Source: Coleophoma eucalyptorum (Eukaryota; Ascomycota; Leotiomycetes; Helotiales; Dermateaceae). From it: a stretch of DNA of 64,000 bases. The stretch spans positions 62,001-126,000 of the forward strand of contig JALRME010000036.1 of NCBI GenBank assembly GCA_026120035.1, given 5' to 3'. The position numbers and the translations under genes were made by a program. Below, in pieces: positions 50,737 to 61,388 of the stretch. The number at the start of each line of letters is the position of its first letter. Positions within the stretch are counted from its first letter, which is position 1. Below the pieces are notes generated by a model that worked only from the letters and a program-made list of their open reading frames with translations, was not told the DNA's origin and made no database searches.

Positions 50737-52158
50737 ATGGCTCCTCTGGTACCCATCTTCAGGAAGGCGTACTCGGTCGTCTTCCTTGGGATAGGCATAT
50801 ATGCCCTCGCATTGATTGCCCTTACAAACCCCTGGCTACAACGACAGTAAGCCAACGAATCCAGTAGTAGTCATGTATGCTCATGTACAGTGTGCTGTAT
50901 GCCCATAAGCTACATACAGCTTGGTGGGTTGATATCAATCAGCCGGAACAGTTCGGATTCGCCAGTAAGTTGTAAGTAAACTTTGGCCAGAATATGACTG
51001 ACTGACTGTGTTTAGAAAACCAAATCACGCCTTTCAACTTCACAACTCCTGATCTAGAGACCATCTATGCATGGCACGTGATGCCATTGGGGCTCTATGC
51101 GAAGCATGAAGAGGAGTTGTTGCAACAGCCTTCCGGATTCGCTGAGGATGTTACGAAGACGAAAGCCTTCCGAATTCTCAGAGATGACCCAGAAGCTCGA
51201 CTTATAATAAACTGTAAGCCCAGCATCCACTTCTCTCCATCCCATTGCTAATGTCGCGTAGTTCATGGAGTGAGTCGCAAGAATCCGAACACATTGTTTA
51301 TACTAACCAAGCTAGAATGCCGGAACGGTAGCACAAGGCTGGAGAACAGATTCTTACCGTTCCCTATCTGATGGAGCCACCTCAAATATACACATCCTTG
51401 CTATTGATTACCGTGGCTATGGACTCTCCACGGGAAGCCCTACTGAAGAAGGCGTCATCATTGATGGTGTTGCAGCGGTTAACTGGGCTATGGATGTTGC
51501 AAAGATTCCTCCCGAACGGATCGTGATTCTTGGTCAAAGCCTCGGAACAGCGGTGACTGCAGCTGTTGCAGAGCATTTTGCAATGCGGGGAATAGAATTT
51601 GCTGGCGTTGTACTTGTTGCTGGCTTTATGGATCTCCCAAGCATGCTTACAAGCTACTCAATAGCTGGCTATGTTCCAGCACTTTCACCACTAGGAGCAA
51701 CCCCAAAGCTATGGAACCTGTTTGCAAGCCATATCGTAGACACCTGGCTGTCGGCTACTCGTTTAGCCAACTTTGTCAGACTGAGCAAGAGAGTTAGATT
51801 GTTCATTATTCATTCCAAGGATGACTACGAGATTCCTTGGCATCAATCGGAAGGTCTTTTTGCTGTCGCAGCTAATGCTACAACTGAAGAGGGAATGGAA
51901 ACCAGTTTAATTCAGAAGATGAAAGCCAGGAATACCGTTGACATGGGTAATGGTGCTTTCATTAGCACTTGGAAAGCCGGTGGTGATAAAATCATACGGG
52001 AACAAATTGTTTCCTATGGACGTGAGTAATTCTGCACCATGTATGCGGCCCGGCTAATGAACACCTCAGATCACAGCAGAGTCCTCACTTATGCAACAGT
52101 GTCTTTGGCTACCTTGAAGGCTTTTGACCTGGATGATGGAGGTCTTTTACCGCAATGA
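50737..52158 (+). CDS. Membrane-anchored serine hydrolase, ABHD12/BEM46-like
   Basis: Six exons (50737-50846, 50891-50964, 51016-51213, 51262-51269, 51316-52021, 52070-52158) give 394 aa. Residues 12-32 (AYSVVFLGIGIYALALIALT) form one membrane anchor. The oxyanion motif NFHGNAG is assembled across an 8-bp exon. The nucleophile is S205 in ILGQSLGTAV, the acid D299 or D300 in HSKDDYEIP, and the base H366, whose codon is split by the last intron. Family members are membrane-associated lipases or lysophospholipases; BEM46 relatives have been linked to polarity in Neurospora. Introns are very short (44-51 bp). Exon 2 was chosen because it gives YAHKLHTAWWVDINQPEQFG in phase, as in relatives. Confidence 0.9.
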
Positions 52159-52191
52159 TCGGTCATATTTATATACTGTCGCAGGAGGATA

Positions 52192-52216
52192 AATATATAT
52201 ATATATATATATATAT
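52192..52216. repeat. (TA)n microsatellite
   Basis: About 12 TA units between the hydrolase stop codon and the NMT1 start. It is probably in the hydrolase 3' region or the NMT1 promoter. Confidence 0.9.
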
Positions 52217-52464
52217 TACCTACTGGCTCCGAAAAGGACAACGAAGCTACATTGTTAAATAAGTATTTAGAATAGTGATATAGAAGTATATAAACAGGCC
52301 TCGTCCGCACAACTGTGGAACATGGCGCATTTCTTCCTCGTTTTAGATGCGTCCACATCCAGCAAGCTGAAGTTCTGCAGCCTCGCCTAAGAACCCCACC
52401 AAACCCACTTCAACACCATAAGGCCAGCAAGCATTCACTGAATGTCAATAGACAGACCGCAAAC

Positions 52465-54271
52465 ATGTCGGTCGAGTCCAAACCCGAAGATCCTGTACTC
52501 AAACAAGAGGCAGCAGAAGAAGTAATCGCCGAAAGCAAGGCTACATCATCTGCACAACAACCTGAAGCTGAATCCGAAGCTGAAGACGAAACCCCAAACC
52601 CCGCCGCGACTGGTAGCGCAGCCTCGAGTGCAACAGCGAAGAAGAAGAAGTCCAAGAAGAAGAAGATTAAGGATGCCCTGACTGGCAAGAGCGGCGAGGC
52701 TGGGCCTTCAAAGGAGAAGGACGATATCTCCAAGGCAGTTGGTGGTCTGAGCAAGTCGCAGATATCCGACCTGCTCTCGTTGAACCCTGCATTGGCAGAA
52801 CAGCTTGGAGTTATCGATGGGAATGTATCAGACAAGAAAGTTATGGAGATGTTCAAGAAGCTGAACTTGGAGGAGATCATGACAGGTTTGGCTGCCAATG
52901 GCAAAAACGTCAAGGATATGGCCTCATACAAGTTCTGGCAAACACAGCCGGTGCCCAAACTTGGAGAAAAGAATGAGGTAGTTGAGGAGGGGCCTTTCAA
53001 GATTGTGGACATAGACCAGGTTCCAAAGGTGCCAGGTCCTCTAGTGGATGGCTTTGAATGGGTCACTATGGACTTGACACAAGACTCAGAACTCAAAGAG
53101 GTCTACGAGCTACTTTATGGCCACTTCGTCGAGGATGATCATGGCCAATTTCGATTCAACTATTCAGTCTCTTTCTTGAAATGGTATTTTCTCATGCGCC
53201 CAGTCTATTTACCCAACTAACCGATTTAGGGCTTTGCTTTCACCAGGCTGGACCAAGGAATGGCATGTTGGCGTAAGAGCAACAGCTTCTCGCAAGCTGG
53301 TAGCTTTTATTTCCGGTGTGCCAGTAGAACTACGTGTGCGCCAGAAAGTCCTTCATGCATCCGAGATCAACTTCCTCTGTATACACAAGAAGCTGCGGGC
53401 TAAGAGGCTTGCACCAGTGCTAATCAAGGAGATCACGCGACGCTGTTATCTACAAAAGACATGGCAAGCCATCTACACAGCAGGAGTAGTCTTGCCAAAA
53501 CCTGTCAGCACCTGTAGATACTTCCACCGATCTCTAAATTGGCAGAAATTGTACGAGGTTGGCTTTAGCCCTATGCCCAGACATAGCACTGTCGCCCAGC
53601 AAATTCGGAATTACAAGTTGCCAGAGAAGACTAGCACTAAAGGCCTTCGTGAGATGGAGGCTAAGGACCTTGATGCTGTTTTGGTCCTGTTCAAGTCTTA
53701 TATGGGCAAGTTTGAGATGGCCCCTGTTTTTACAAAGGAGGAGATTGATCACTGGATGCTGCATAAAAATGACGCGCCAGGAGACCGAGTGGTATGGACA
53801 TACGTTGTTGAAGTATGTTTGATTTCTCTTCTCGCCCATAACTATGGATTCTAACAGTAGCAGGACCCTAGCACTAAAGAGATCACCGACTTTTTCTCTT
53901 TCTATGGCCTCGAATCAACGGTCATTGGAAATGAGAAACACAACAACGTCCGAGCCGCCTACGTCTTCTACTATGCCTCTACAGTTGGTCTAACTAGCAC
54001 GCCACCCGGCGAGAATGAAGCTTTGAAGACACGCCTGAACGCACTGGTCAATGATGGGCTAATCCTGGCTAAGAAGTTCAAGTTTGATGTCTTCAATGCT
54101 CTGACGTTGATGGACAACAGCTTGTTCCTGGAACAGCAAAAGTTCGGCGCTGGTGATGGACAGCTGCATTATTATCTCTACAACTACAACACCAACCCAA
54201 TCGCAGGTGGCGTTGATCGAACGAACAATATTGACAAAAACTGCAGTGGTGTTGGAATGGTCATGTTGTAG
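52465..54271 (+). CDS. NMT1: Glycylpeptide N-tetradecanoyltransferase (N-myristoyltransferase)
   Basis: Transfers myristate from myristoyl-CoA to N-terminal glycines of proteins such as ARFs and G-alpha subunits. Three exons (52465-53183, 53230-53812, 53864-54271) encode 569 aa. Residues 1-110 are acidic, then carry a polybasic block ([11 protein letters not shown]) like the ribosome-targeting tract of other NMTs. The catalytic domain includes [31 protein letters not shown] and [17 protein letters not shown], and ends GVGMVML, preserving the C-terminal leucine carboxylate used in catalysis. About 100 residues longer than yeast Nmt1, owing to the N-terminus and a low-complexity linker. The third-exon acceptor has a nearby alternative 3 nt upstream. 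The 306-bp gap before this gene holds only the (TA)n repeat. Confidence 0.96.
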
Positions 54272-54420
54272 AGTTTCTGAGTCAGAGTATGTAGCATGCC
54301 ATATGAAACAGACCTGCAAAGGATAAATACCATGATACATACATCTAGATGGATTTATTGCTGCCTGTGAAGGAAACTCCCCTGAACGCACTGAACTCCT
54401 AGCCCCACTTCCCTTCCCGA

Positions 54421-55956
54421 TCATAAAGCTTTATTTAATCGTTCTCCAGTAGTAAACATCTTCTCTACCATCTCATTGTGGAAATCCCATTCCTCCAGCA
54501 TAAAAACATGGCCGGTACCCTCCTTGATTATGCCCACACCAGGCTGCAACATGTCGATCAATTTCTGGCCATGAGGTACCGTGATCATATTATCCTTAGT
54601 ACCATGCAACACCATAATCCTCTCCCTGCCCACTTTGTCAGCAATCTCTTTGAGCTGCGCAGGGCTCTTATGATGCCATCCCGCGGCGATCGCCTGGAGC
54701 ATGAAGCCTTTCTTCTGGAATTTCTCTTTGTCAAGGCGCTTTGTGAGCTCCTGGGCAGCAAAGCGTTCATAATTCGTGTCGAACATGCCATATGCTCCAG
54801 AGGGTGGGAAAATGACGCCGGGTGTTGATGCTGTGGGTACAATGGTCTCATCTGGTTTGATTAACCAGCTATCTGCAAACAACGAACGTGCTGCATCTGT
54901 TACAGATCGATCTAGCGATTTGGGTATGAACATGTTGATGCGTGTTCGCAGGTTTTCAACAAATGTTGTGGTGTTCTCTATCCAGGGAGCTGTAGAGACG
55001 AGGTTGAGAGATGCAACTCTGTCTGGTGAAAAGTAGGCCTGTATTTGTTAAAGACATTCTTATTTTGAAGACCATATGACTAACCAATTCTTGAGCTATC
55101 ATCCCGCCCATTGAGACACCGGTTATGTGTAATTGCCTGTCCTTGGTCCAGCCAAGGTGGTCAAGCAGCTCAATGAGATCCAATGCCATCTCCTTTGTTG
55201 AGTACCTCAATAATGGCTTGTCAGAATTGCCCATTCCTGCAAAGTCATCAGTAGACTTCACTAACAAGGATGAAACTAGCTTCCTGACCTCGATTGTCGA
55301 AAATAAGTGACGAATATTTGTCCCCTTGCTCGTGACCGTAGCGTAGGGTTTGTCGTTGCCACGCAGACTACAGGCGTTAACCAACAGATATTTTGCACAC
55401 AGACTAGATCTTACCATTACTGTCCCTAGGCCCATCACCCACTAGAAAGCAGTAAGCTCAGGAATCGCAATCTAACAGCACACGTGACCATAAATATCCT
55501 CTCTCAGCTCCGTAATGAGAATCCGGACCTCATTCGGGGTCTCTTTGGCACGGATAGCTAACCTCCATATTCAGGTTCCAAGTTCCCAATCCTTAGAACT
55601 AGAGCCTAATCCCTCGGTCTTCTTCCCCACTGTGCCGACACAGACACGAGACCAACGGAACGAGGTACGGAAAGAGAAAGAGAAAGAGTTCGGACAGGAG
55701 AATCAAAGATTGGAACTAACCACAAGCTTTATATCTCCTTTGCCATGAACCTCCCACGAAATGTCCAGAGGACCTCCCCTCGTCTTCGCGACGGGCAATC
55801 GTCCGCTTTGCGTTGGAACAAGTTGCCATATCGTATCCTTGTACGATGGGTGCGCAAGGATCTCGGCGACTGAAGGTTGAGACTCCCTAACGAGTTAATT
55901 AGTAGTGACATTCCCGAGGAAAAGGAAATAGGGTCTGGCTGGTTGGTGATTTACAT
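54421..55956 (-). CDS. Alpha/beta hydrolase, soluble
   Basis: Six coding pieces: 55956-55955, 55886-55721, 55441-55415, 55367-55289, 55236-55085 and 55038-54421, giving 347 aa. The core reads EILAHPSYKDTIWQLVPTQS, WVMGLGTVMSAWQRQTLRYG, SLIFDNRGMGNSDKP, HITGVSMGGMIAQEL and AYFSPDRVASLNLVSTAPWI. The triad is S133 (GVSMGG), D291 (HGTKDNMI) and H319 (GTGHVFML). The first coding exon contributes only the A and T of the start codon, G coming after a 68-bp intron with a strong TACTAAT branch site. Upstream in-frame codons reach a TGA without another ATG. The second intron (279 bp) is unusually long for this window. Substrate unknown. The body is certain; the split start is inferred. Confidence 0.85.
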
Positions 55957-56834
55957 AGCAGAGTGGACGTGAAGCCGAAGGAAATCTATAAGACTCAATC
56001 AAAATAAGACTAGAGTTGTTATGATGATGTAGCAACAAGTTGGGGAAGTTCGAGTATTCATGCAAGATAGCAACGCCTAAACACGTGAGCAGGACTAGCG
56101 CGTTCTAGGTAGTGTTTGCGTGGCACAGCTTTAGGAAGGTGGTCACGATGGCCGGGTTTGAGAATTCTCATCAACTGCAATGCTGTGTTCCTTTTTCGCG
56201 CTTTGCTTGTATCAATCCCAAGTTTAGTTGCTGAGTTGTCACTACATGGTCACACAAGAACAATGGTAATTCGCGCACTTCATAACAGCTTGTACTCTGG
56301 TCATCCGGCTTACTCCAAAATAAAACAAACCCGGTCAGCTCTTAGCGATGGCTTGTGTTACTTATCTGCTTGTGCGCCGTCGGCTCAACCCTCGTCTCAT
56401 CATGCAGCACACTTTACCTCGGTGCAACATATCCTTAACTAGCCGCTATTTTTCGATGCACGTACGGGGTACAGCGCATGTTACTTTCCCCAACTACTGC
56501 AGTGCACAAACGCCAGGCGTCATGTTCCCACACCACCTATCCCATAGGCATTTTGTAGCTTGTATTGTTTGGCGCCTAGACTCTAGAGCTTCCTCGGCAT
56601 TATGGATATCCAGCATGACACGTAGAATTGCACTGCTGGATTTGCGCAATGCCGAGGAAGCTCTGTCACGAATCGGCTGACTCCAGGAGCGATTCCGCCG
56701 CTGTATCTGAGGCTTGACTTTGTTGGACAGGCGACTGAAAGACCATCGTTGCCTCAGAAATTTCGAATTGCTTGAGCAAGCCTGCCAATCCATGACAGGA
56801 TCTTTGTGGCTTGATAATACATAGACCAGGAATT
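55957..56834. other. Intergenic with an imperfect inverted repeat
   Basis: Promoter side of the hydrolase and 3' side of the NatD gene. The main feature is the inverted repeat at 56586-56663. Minus-strand frames between 56494 and 56838 are broken and I do not recognise them. Confidence 0.6.
56586..56663. repeat. Imperfect inverted repeat, about 30-nt arms
   Basis: Arm 1 (56586-56615) begins GAGCTTCCTCGGCATT. Arm 2 (56634-56663) ends AATGCCGAGGAAGCTC. The outer 16 nt pair perfectly and the inner part partly; the loop is 18 nt. It could be a transcript hairpin or a remnant of a small inverted-repeat element. No target-site duplication was established. Confidence 0.75.
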
Positions 56835-57630
56835 TCATACTACAGGCTTGCTCAAAATGATATATGGCGCTTCAATTTTGGTCCCGTCTCGGAGTTGCCT
56901 CGGTGGAGGAGAATACTCATCTTTCGAATAGCCAAGATTCTGGTAGAAATGAACAGCTCGGCCATTGCTGGTGAAGCAGGTCAACATAAGCTTTTCGATA
57001 GTCGGGATTCTCTTCGCAACGATTTCAAGTTGCTTCATCAAGTGACTCGCAAGGCCAGTCCTACTGAACTCAGCGAATGTTCTGGGTAATCCTTGCAAAA
57101 GAATAACTTGCCCTCTTAAATTTGTTGTGAGATGAATTTCATAAGTGTAAATGACGGGATAATCATCCTCGTACGTTGGCATGAACGAGACAAATCCTTC
57201 GAGCGAATCGTTAAGTTTGACTAGAAGGTACTTCAAATCAAGGAGTTTCATCTCTTTGCGTTTTGAGCGTGGTTTCCAACCATCTTTAGACTTTTTATAG
57301 TCCTGTGAGCTGGTGAGCTCTATCAACTTAAAGCACGAGGTAAAATCTTCTTCGGATAGTCCAGATGCCGTTTGGGTGCTAATAGTGTATTCTTCCTTCG
57401 ATATAGGATGAGTCCATTTTGAATTGGCGGTACTGGTTAAAGTTAGTTAAGTCTCTATAAACTGATATCAAGACTTTTAACAGTTGATCATTAGTCAACC
57501 ACATTTAGCGGCTGGCTTGATGCCACCAGGTATTACAAAGACATACTCACCTCAAAGGCATATACAATTGAACAAATTCACCCAGGGTTTTCGTGTTAGC
57601 AAGTTCGATGGGGTCATTAGGAACTTCCAT
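56835..57630 (-). CDS. NAT4: N-alpha-acetyltransferase NatD (histone H4/H2A)
   Basis: GNAT enzyme that acetylates the N-terminal serine of histones H4 and H2A. Three exons (57630-57551, 57432-57112, 57060-56835) give 208 aa. The start MEVPNDPIELANTKTLGEFV and the motif KWTHPISKEEYTISTQTASG precede LSEEDFTSCFKLIELTSSQD. The core has GFVSFMPTYEDDYPVIYTYE and IHLTTNL. The second intron (57111-57061, 51 bp) has a GC donor (GGGCAAGT). Its removal gives LRGTGLASHLM, the canonical R-x-x-G-x-A acetyl-CoA loop. LTCFTSNGRAVHFYQNLGY follows. As the intron length is a multiple of three, an unspliced frame stays open but disrupts the loop. Length matches fission yeast Nat4. An upstream exon cannot be excluded. 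Confidence 0.9.
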
Positions 57631-58532
57631 TGTTCCTCGTGTTTCGATTAACCAAAGAGTTGCAGATGGAAGAAGCAGAGAAGCAACGCGTCGCGACTTT
57701 AATGCGATAGGAATTCAAGATGTTCCGCTCCGCCCCGCTCCGCCAGTAATTTGCCATTACGCTCTCCATAGATTTCCAACAAGACAAGCACATCAAGATT
57801 GCAATCCCACTTCGCAGGCCTTTGCCCCGGACTGTACATCTATGCAATGCTCGATGCGACTGCCACTGCACATCTGCGAAGTCGGGCGGGCTTATGCCAC
57901 GAGTGCTAAAAAGCCATCGCGTCTTGGGTCGACTGTGAGCTTAGATCATGTATGTGTTCCTCTACTGCACCTCTGCGATACTTCTAAAAGAATACTAAGC
58001 TTTGCCAAACATAGTTTCTCCAACGCGGCAAGGCATTGGCTTTATGGCGCAAAATCATAAGGGATTGCAGACGAATCTCAGACCAAAAGACAAGAGCGGA
58101 AACATTAGGGTTTGCTCGAGTCGAGTTCAAAAGGAATAAAAATGTACAGGATATTGTATGTTGTTGTTGTTGTTGTTGTTCTTCTTCTTTCTTGCTATTC
58201 TGCGAGTCTTTGCTGACCCGAAACAGTCACATATAAGGTATCTGATCTCGACTGGAAAGACACAGTGGGATGGTATGGAGAGGTATATTGATGGATTATA
58301 ATACCCGCTAGGAATCTGCACAGTGCAGAGTACCACATTCTGCGCATTTCTGAAAATGCATCAAAGAAACCATCCTAGAGTATATATCGATCGTGCCTAT
58401 CCTTGACGCCAAATTTCCATGCAGTTCTTGTAGTCGTACAACGGTTCTCGAGGCTCTGCTGCCTTGGGCCAAGTTCTCGTCCTTCTTATGCTCAATTATA
58501 CAATCTATAGCCTTGCCATTCCATCACTCCCA
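57631..58532. other. Intergenic between NatD and bL36m genes
   Basis: About 900 bp holding the NatD promoter, a (TTG)n/(TTC)n array at about 58159-58190 and the 3' region of the bL36m gene. No additional gene is supported. Confidence 0.6.
58159..58190. repeat. (TTG)n followed by (TTC)n
   Basis: About seven TTG and three TTC triplets. It produces poly-Cys and poly-Asn readings that are artefacts. Confidence 0.85.
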
Positions 58533-59018
58533 TTACTTTCCTTGTCTCTGCTTGTGTTTCGGATTCAGAGAGCAAATAATATAGACATGACCTCTGCCGG
58601 TCTTGCCACCCTTCCTTCGTACACTCTGAAATCACAAAAGTCAGCCCACATGCTAAACTATACTCCCATATTATCCTCCACGGCTTCTTAATCAGCTCAG
58701 CGCCCCCAAGCACGTATGGATTGCAACTTCAGGATCTCCCCCCTATGCCGGTGGGAGTAACAATATAGTCGAGGTTCAGCAACATACCTTACAGCCCTCG
58801 CAAAGCTTCTTCACGGAACTTCTGACCTTCATCCCACGAATTTGTTCTTGCACACCACTCTTGATCACGGGTAGCAACGTTGGTCTAGATAGTCGGAGTG
58901 AATTCGAAGCTGAGGATAGGCAGGAGAAACATCTTGAGCTGCTTGCGGATGGGTTGCTGAAGATGGGTCGGAGAGAAGGAAGGATGGTTCGCGCAGTGCG
59001 CAAGAGTGATGCGGACAT
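58533..59018 (-). CDS. RTC6: Mitochondrial ribosomal protein bL36m
   Basis: Large-subunit protein of the mitochondrial ribosome. Two exons (59018-58788 and 58625-58533) with a 162-bp intron encode 107 aa. The ATG at 59018 starts a Ser/Arg/Leu-rich mitochondrial presequence (MSASLLRTARTILPSLRPIF). The mature bL36 core MKVRSSVKKLCEGCK ends exon 1, and SVRRKG...VYIICSLNPKHKQRQGK is exon 2. The zinc ligands are two Cys in CEGC, then Cys in IICS and His in PKHKQ. A GKTGRGH insertion lies between RRKG and VYI. The exon junction falls between whole codons. An opposite-strand frame over exon 1 is a shadow. Named RTC6 after the yeast orthologue. Confidence 0.95.
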
Positions 59019-59334
59019 GTTGGATACGTACTTCGTATACTCGACGATTGAAAGAGATGACGAGACTGTGAAGGTGCAGCGTGGTCTGGGCAGGTGAGGG
59101 TACTGTCGCCAATTTTTGAACATACAATGTTGTATTTTGGCCTTGAATATCAGGCACAAACACCGATGATGAAAGCTCTCAGGTGCATGCATACTAGAAT
59201 ATAATAATACAGTCACTCTTTTTGTCATTAATCTACCCAGCAGTTTTCTATCCCGCTGCAAGACGCCACTTAACGCCATTTTCCAAAAGATTTGAACAAA
59301 TCATCCCTTTCTTGGAAAAGCCAAAAAACATGCT
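59019..59334. other. Intergenic between bL36m and ILV1
   Basis: 316 bp, promoter of the bL36m gene and 3' end of ILV1, which lie in tandem on the minus strand. Nothing else is seen. Confidence 0.6.
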
Positions 59335-61132
59335 TTAAGATCTCAAAAATGTTTTGAAAACATTTGACGAAGTACAATCCTCCCAAGGATACCCGATCTC
59401 TTTCAAAAAGCCTTCCAAAGCTTTCACCTCCTCATCTGGGCATTGAATACCAGTCAATATTTTGCCGATATCACTACCAGCATTACGGTATTGGAAGAGG
59501 CTGATGTTGTATTTGGGTCGCAGTGTTGTCAGGAATCGTTCCAACGCTCCTGGTCGTTCTGGGAAGTTGAACATGTATAATCGTTCATTTGCTACATCTG
59601 ATCTTCCACCAACAAGATATCGGATATGTGACTTCGCAAGCTCATCGCCTGAGAGGTCGGTTGGAGTCATGCCACTGGAAGTGATGCGATCAAGAAGGGC
59701 TTCCAGCTCAACAGTCCTTTGAGACGCTGGAGATATTAAAGAGATTCCAAGTAAGACATTTGCAACGTCTCCTGTAGCATATCTATACGAGAACTCGGAG
59801 ACTGAGTGTGGTAGGACACACTTGATAAGTTCTGAAAATGATCCTGGCCGTTCGGGGATGCTGACTGCAAGAAGGGCTTCCTTCTTTTCTCCCAGTGACG
59901 CACGCTCAGCAACAAATCGCAATCTATCAAAGTTCATGTTGGCTCCAGATGCAACAGCAACTAAGTTCCGTGATGTGTTGGCTGACGGATACTTCTCGAC
60001 GTATTTCTTCAGACCTGCCACCGAAAGTGCACCAGCTGGCTCAACTATAGATCGAGTATCCTCGAAAACGTCCTTTATGGCAGCACATATCTCGTCTGTA
60101 GTGACTTGGATAACTTCGTCCACGACGTCTTTGCAGACCCGGAAGGTTTCCTCTCCGACTGACTTGACTGCAGCGCCATCTGCAAATAAGCCGACCTCCT
60201 TTAACGTGACCCTCTCGCCTTTTGCGAGCGATTGAACCATGGCATTTGCATCGTATGCCTCAACACCGATGATCTTGACATGGGGAGCAATGCGCTTAAC
60301 GTATGCACCAATTCCAGCAATAAGACCTCCTCCTCCAACACAGCAGAAGATAGCCTCAAGCTTCTGGATGTTTGTTTGTCTCAACAATTCCATGCCAATG
60401 GTTCCTTGTCCCGCGATAACGTAAGGGTCATCAAAAGGGGCAATATTGATAAGGCCATGGAGCTTCTCCAATCGCTGGCACTCTTCCTTCGCTCCATCGA
60501 AATCAGCTCCATGCAGCACCACTGACCCGCCTAGTCGAGAGACATTGAGATGCTTGATGCTTGGTGTTCCTTCTGGCATAACGATGGTTGCCGGGATTTT
60601 GAGCTTTCGTGCAGAATATGCGACACCCTGTGCGTGGTTTCCTATAAACCTGTAAGTATTTTGGTCAGGTCCACTAATTGCCTTCACTCACCCGCAGAAC
60701 ATGCTATAACACCTTTCCAGCTGGCCGCTGGGTCCAAGTGTGCCATCTTATTGTATGCTCCTCTCAGCTTGAAGCTGAAGACAGGTTGGAGGTCCTCCCG
60801 CTTCAGTAAGACCTTGCATTCTAGCCTGTTGCTCAGGTTCGTCGCATGAGTCAACGGCGTCTCTTCGACAACTTCGTACACTTTAGAGGTAAGGATCAAT
60901 CGCAGATACTGTGGCCATATAAGCAAACTTCCATTAAAATTTACAGACGTCCTACATCAGGGTATCCGCTGGGTAAGAGAAAGTCTTCCGGTACGACGCT
61001 CTTTAATTTTGAGGGAGTACAAACTCCATTCGGCGGTGTAGGGTTTGCAGAATACTCTGTCAAGGAAAGAGTCTTGAGGCTAGGAGTCCTCGGTCTTGAA
61101 TTCGTGCCATTGGCCATCGTGCTATTCTCCAT
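59335..61132 (-). CDS. ILV1: Threonine deaminase (threonine dehydratase)
   Basis: PLP enzyme converting threonine to 2-oxobutyrate and ammonia, the first committed step of isoleucine synthesis, in mitochondria. Three exons (61132-60956, 60908-60692, 60641-59335) with 47- and 50-bp introns encode 566 aa. The first junction uses a GTAGGA donor to give [19 protein letters not shown]. The PLP lysine is K106 in [11 protein letters not shown]. The phosphate-binding loop is [13 protein letters not shown]. The catalytic domain is followed by two ACT-like regulatory modules ([18 protein letters not shown] and [16 protein letters not shown]), which bind isoleucine for feedback inhibition and valine for activation. 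Length is normal. The N-terminus is Ser/Thr/Asn-rich and not a strong presequence. Divergent from RCF1. Confidence 0.97.
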
Positions 61133-61388
61133 GATTTGTTGTTGACTTAATTGAGAGTTGGCAGTTCTGCGTTGTTTGTGTAATGAGTGAGTGATTCACG
61201 AACCTGGTGTGGGGCACTTTTTTTGATCAACGAGGCCGCATATCGGAGGTGGGACAGGGGTAGATATTCCGTCCCGAAAGCGTTTAGTCTAAATGTGATC
61301 GTAATTCTTGACATCACCATTTTCCCCTCTCTATCTTCTGAGCTGATTTCACGCGAGCATTGCATGATCAGCTTGTTAATTATTCAAG
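61133..61388. promoter_or_regulatory. Divergent ILV1/RCF1 promoter, 256 bp
   Basis: The start codons of ILV1 (61132, minus) and RCF1 (61389, plus) are only 256 bp apart, so both leaders and promoters must fit here. Two near-matches to the Gcn4/CPC1 site TGA(C/G)TCA are present: TGACTTA at about 61143 and TGATTCA at about 61192, each one base off. General amino-acid control of ILV1 would fit but is not shown. Confidence 0.5.

Noticed and set aside
52192..52216. AT repeat as a replication origin
   Set aside because: A plain (TA)n microsatellite gives no specific evidence of an origin.
56494..56838. 114-codon minus-strand frame as a transposase remnant
   Set aside because: It overlaps the inverted repeat and has a plausible start, but no helix-turn-helix or DDE motif could be recognised in any frame.
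59822..60525. Plus-strand frames antisense to ILV1
   Set aside because: They are shadows of the deaminase coding strand and have no domain.
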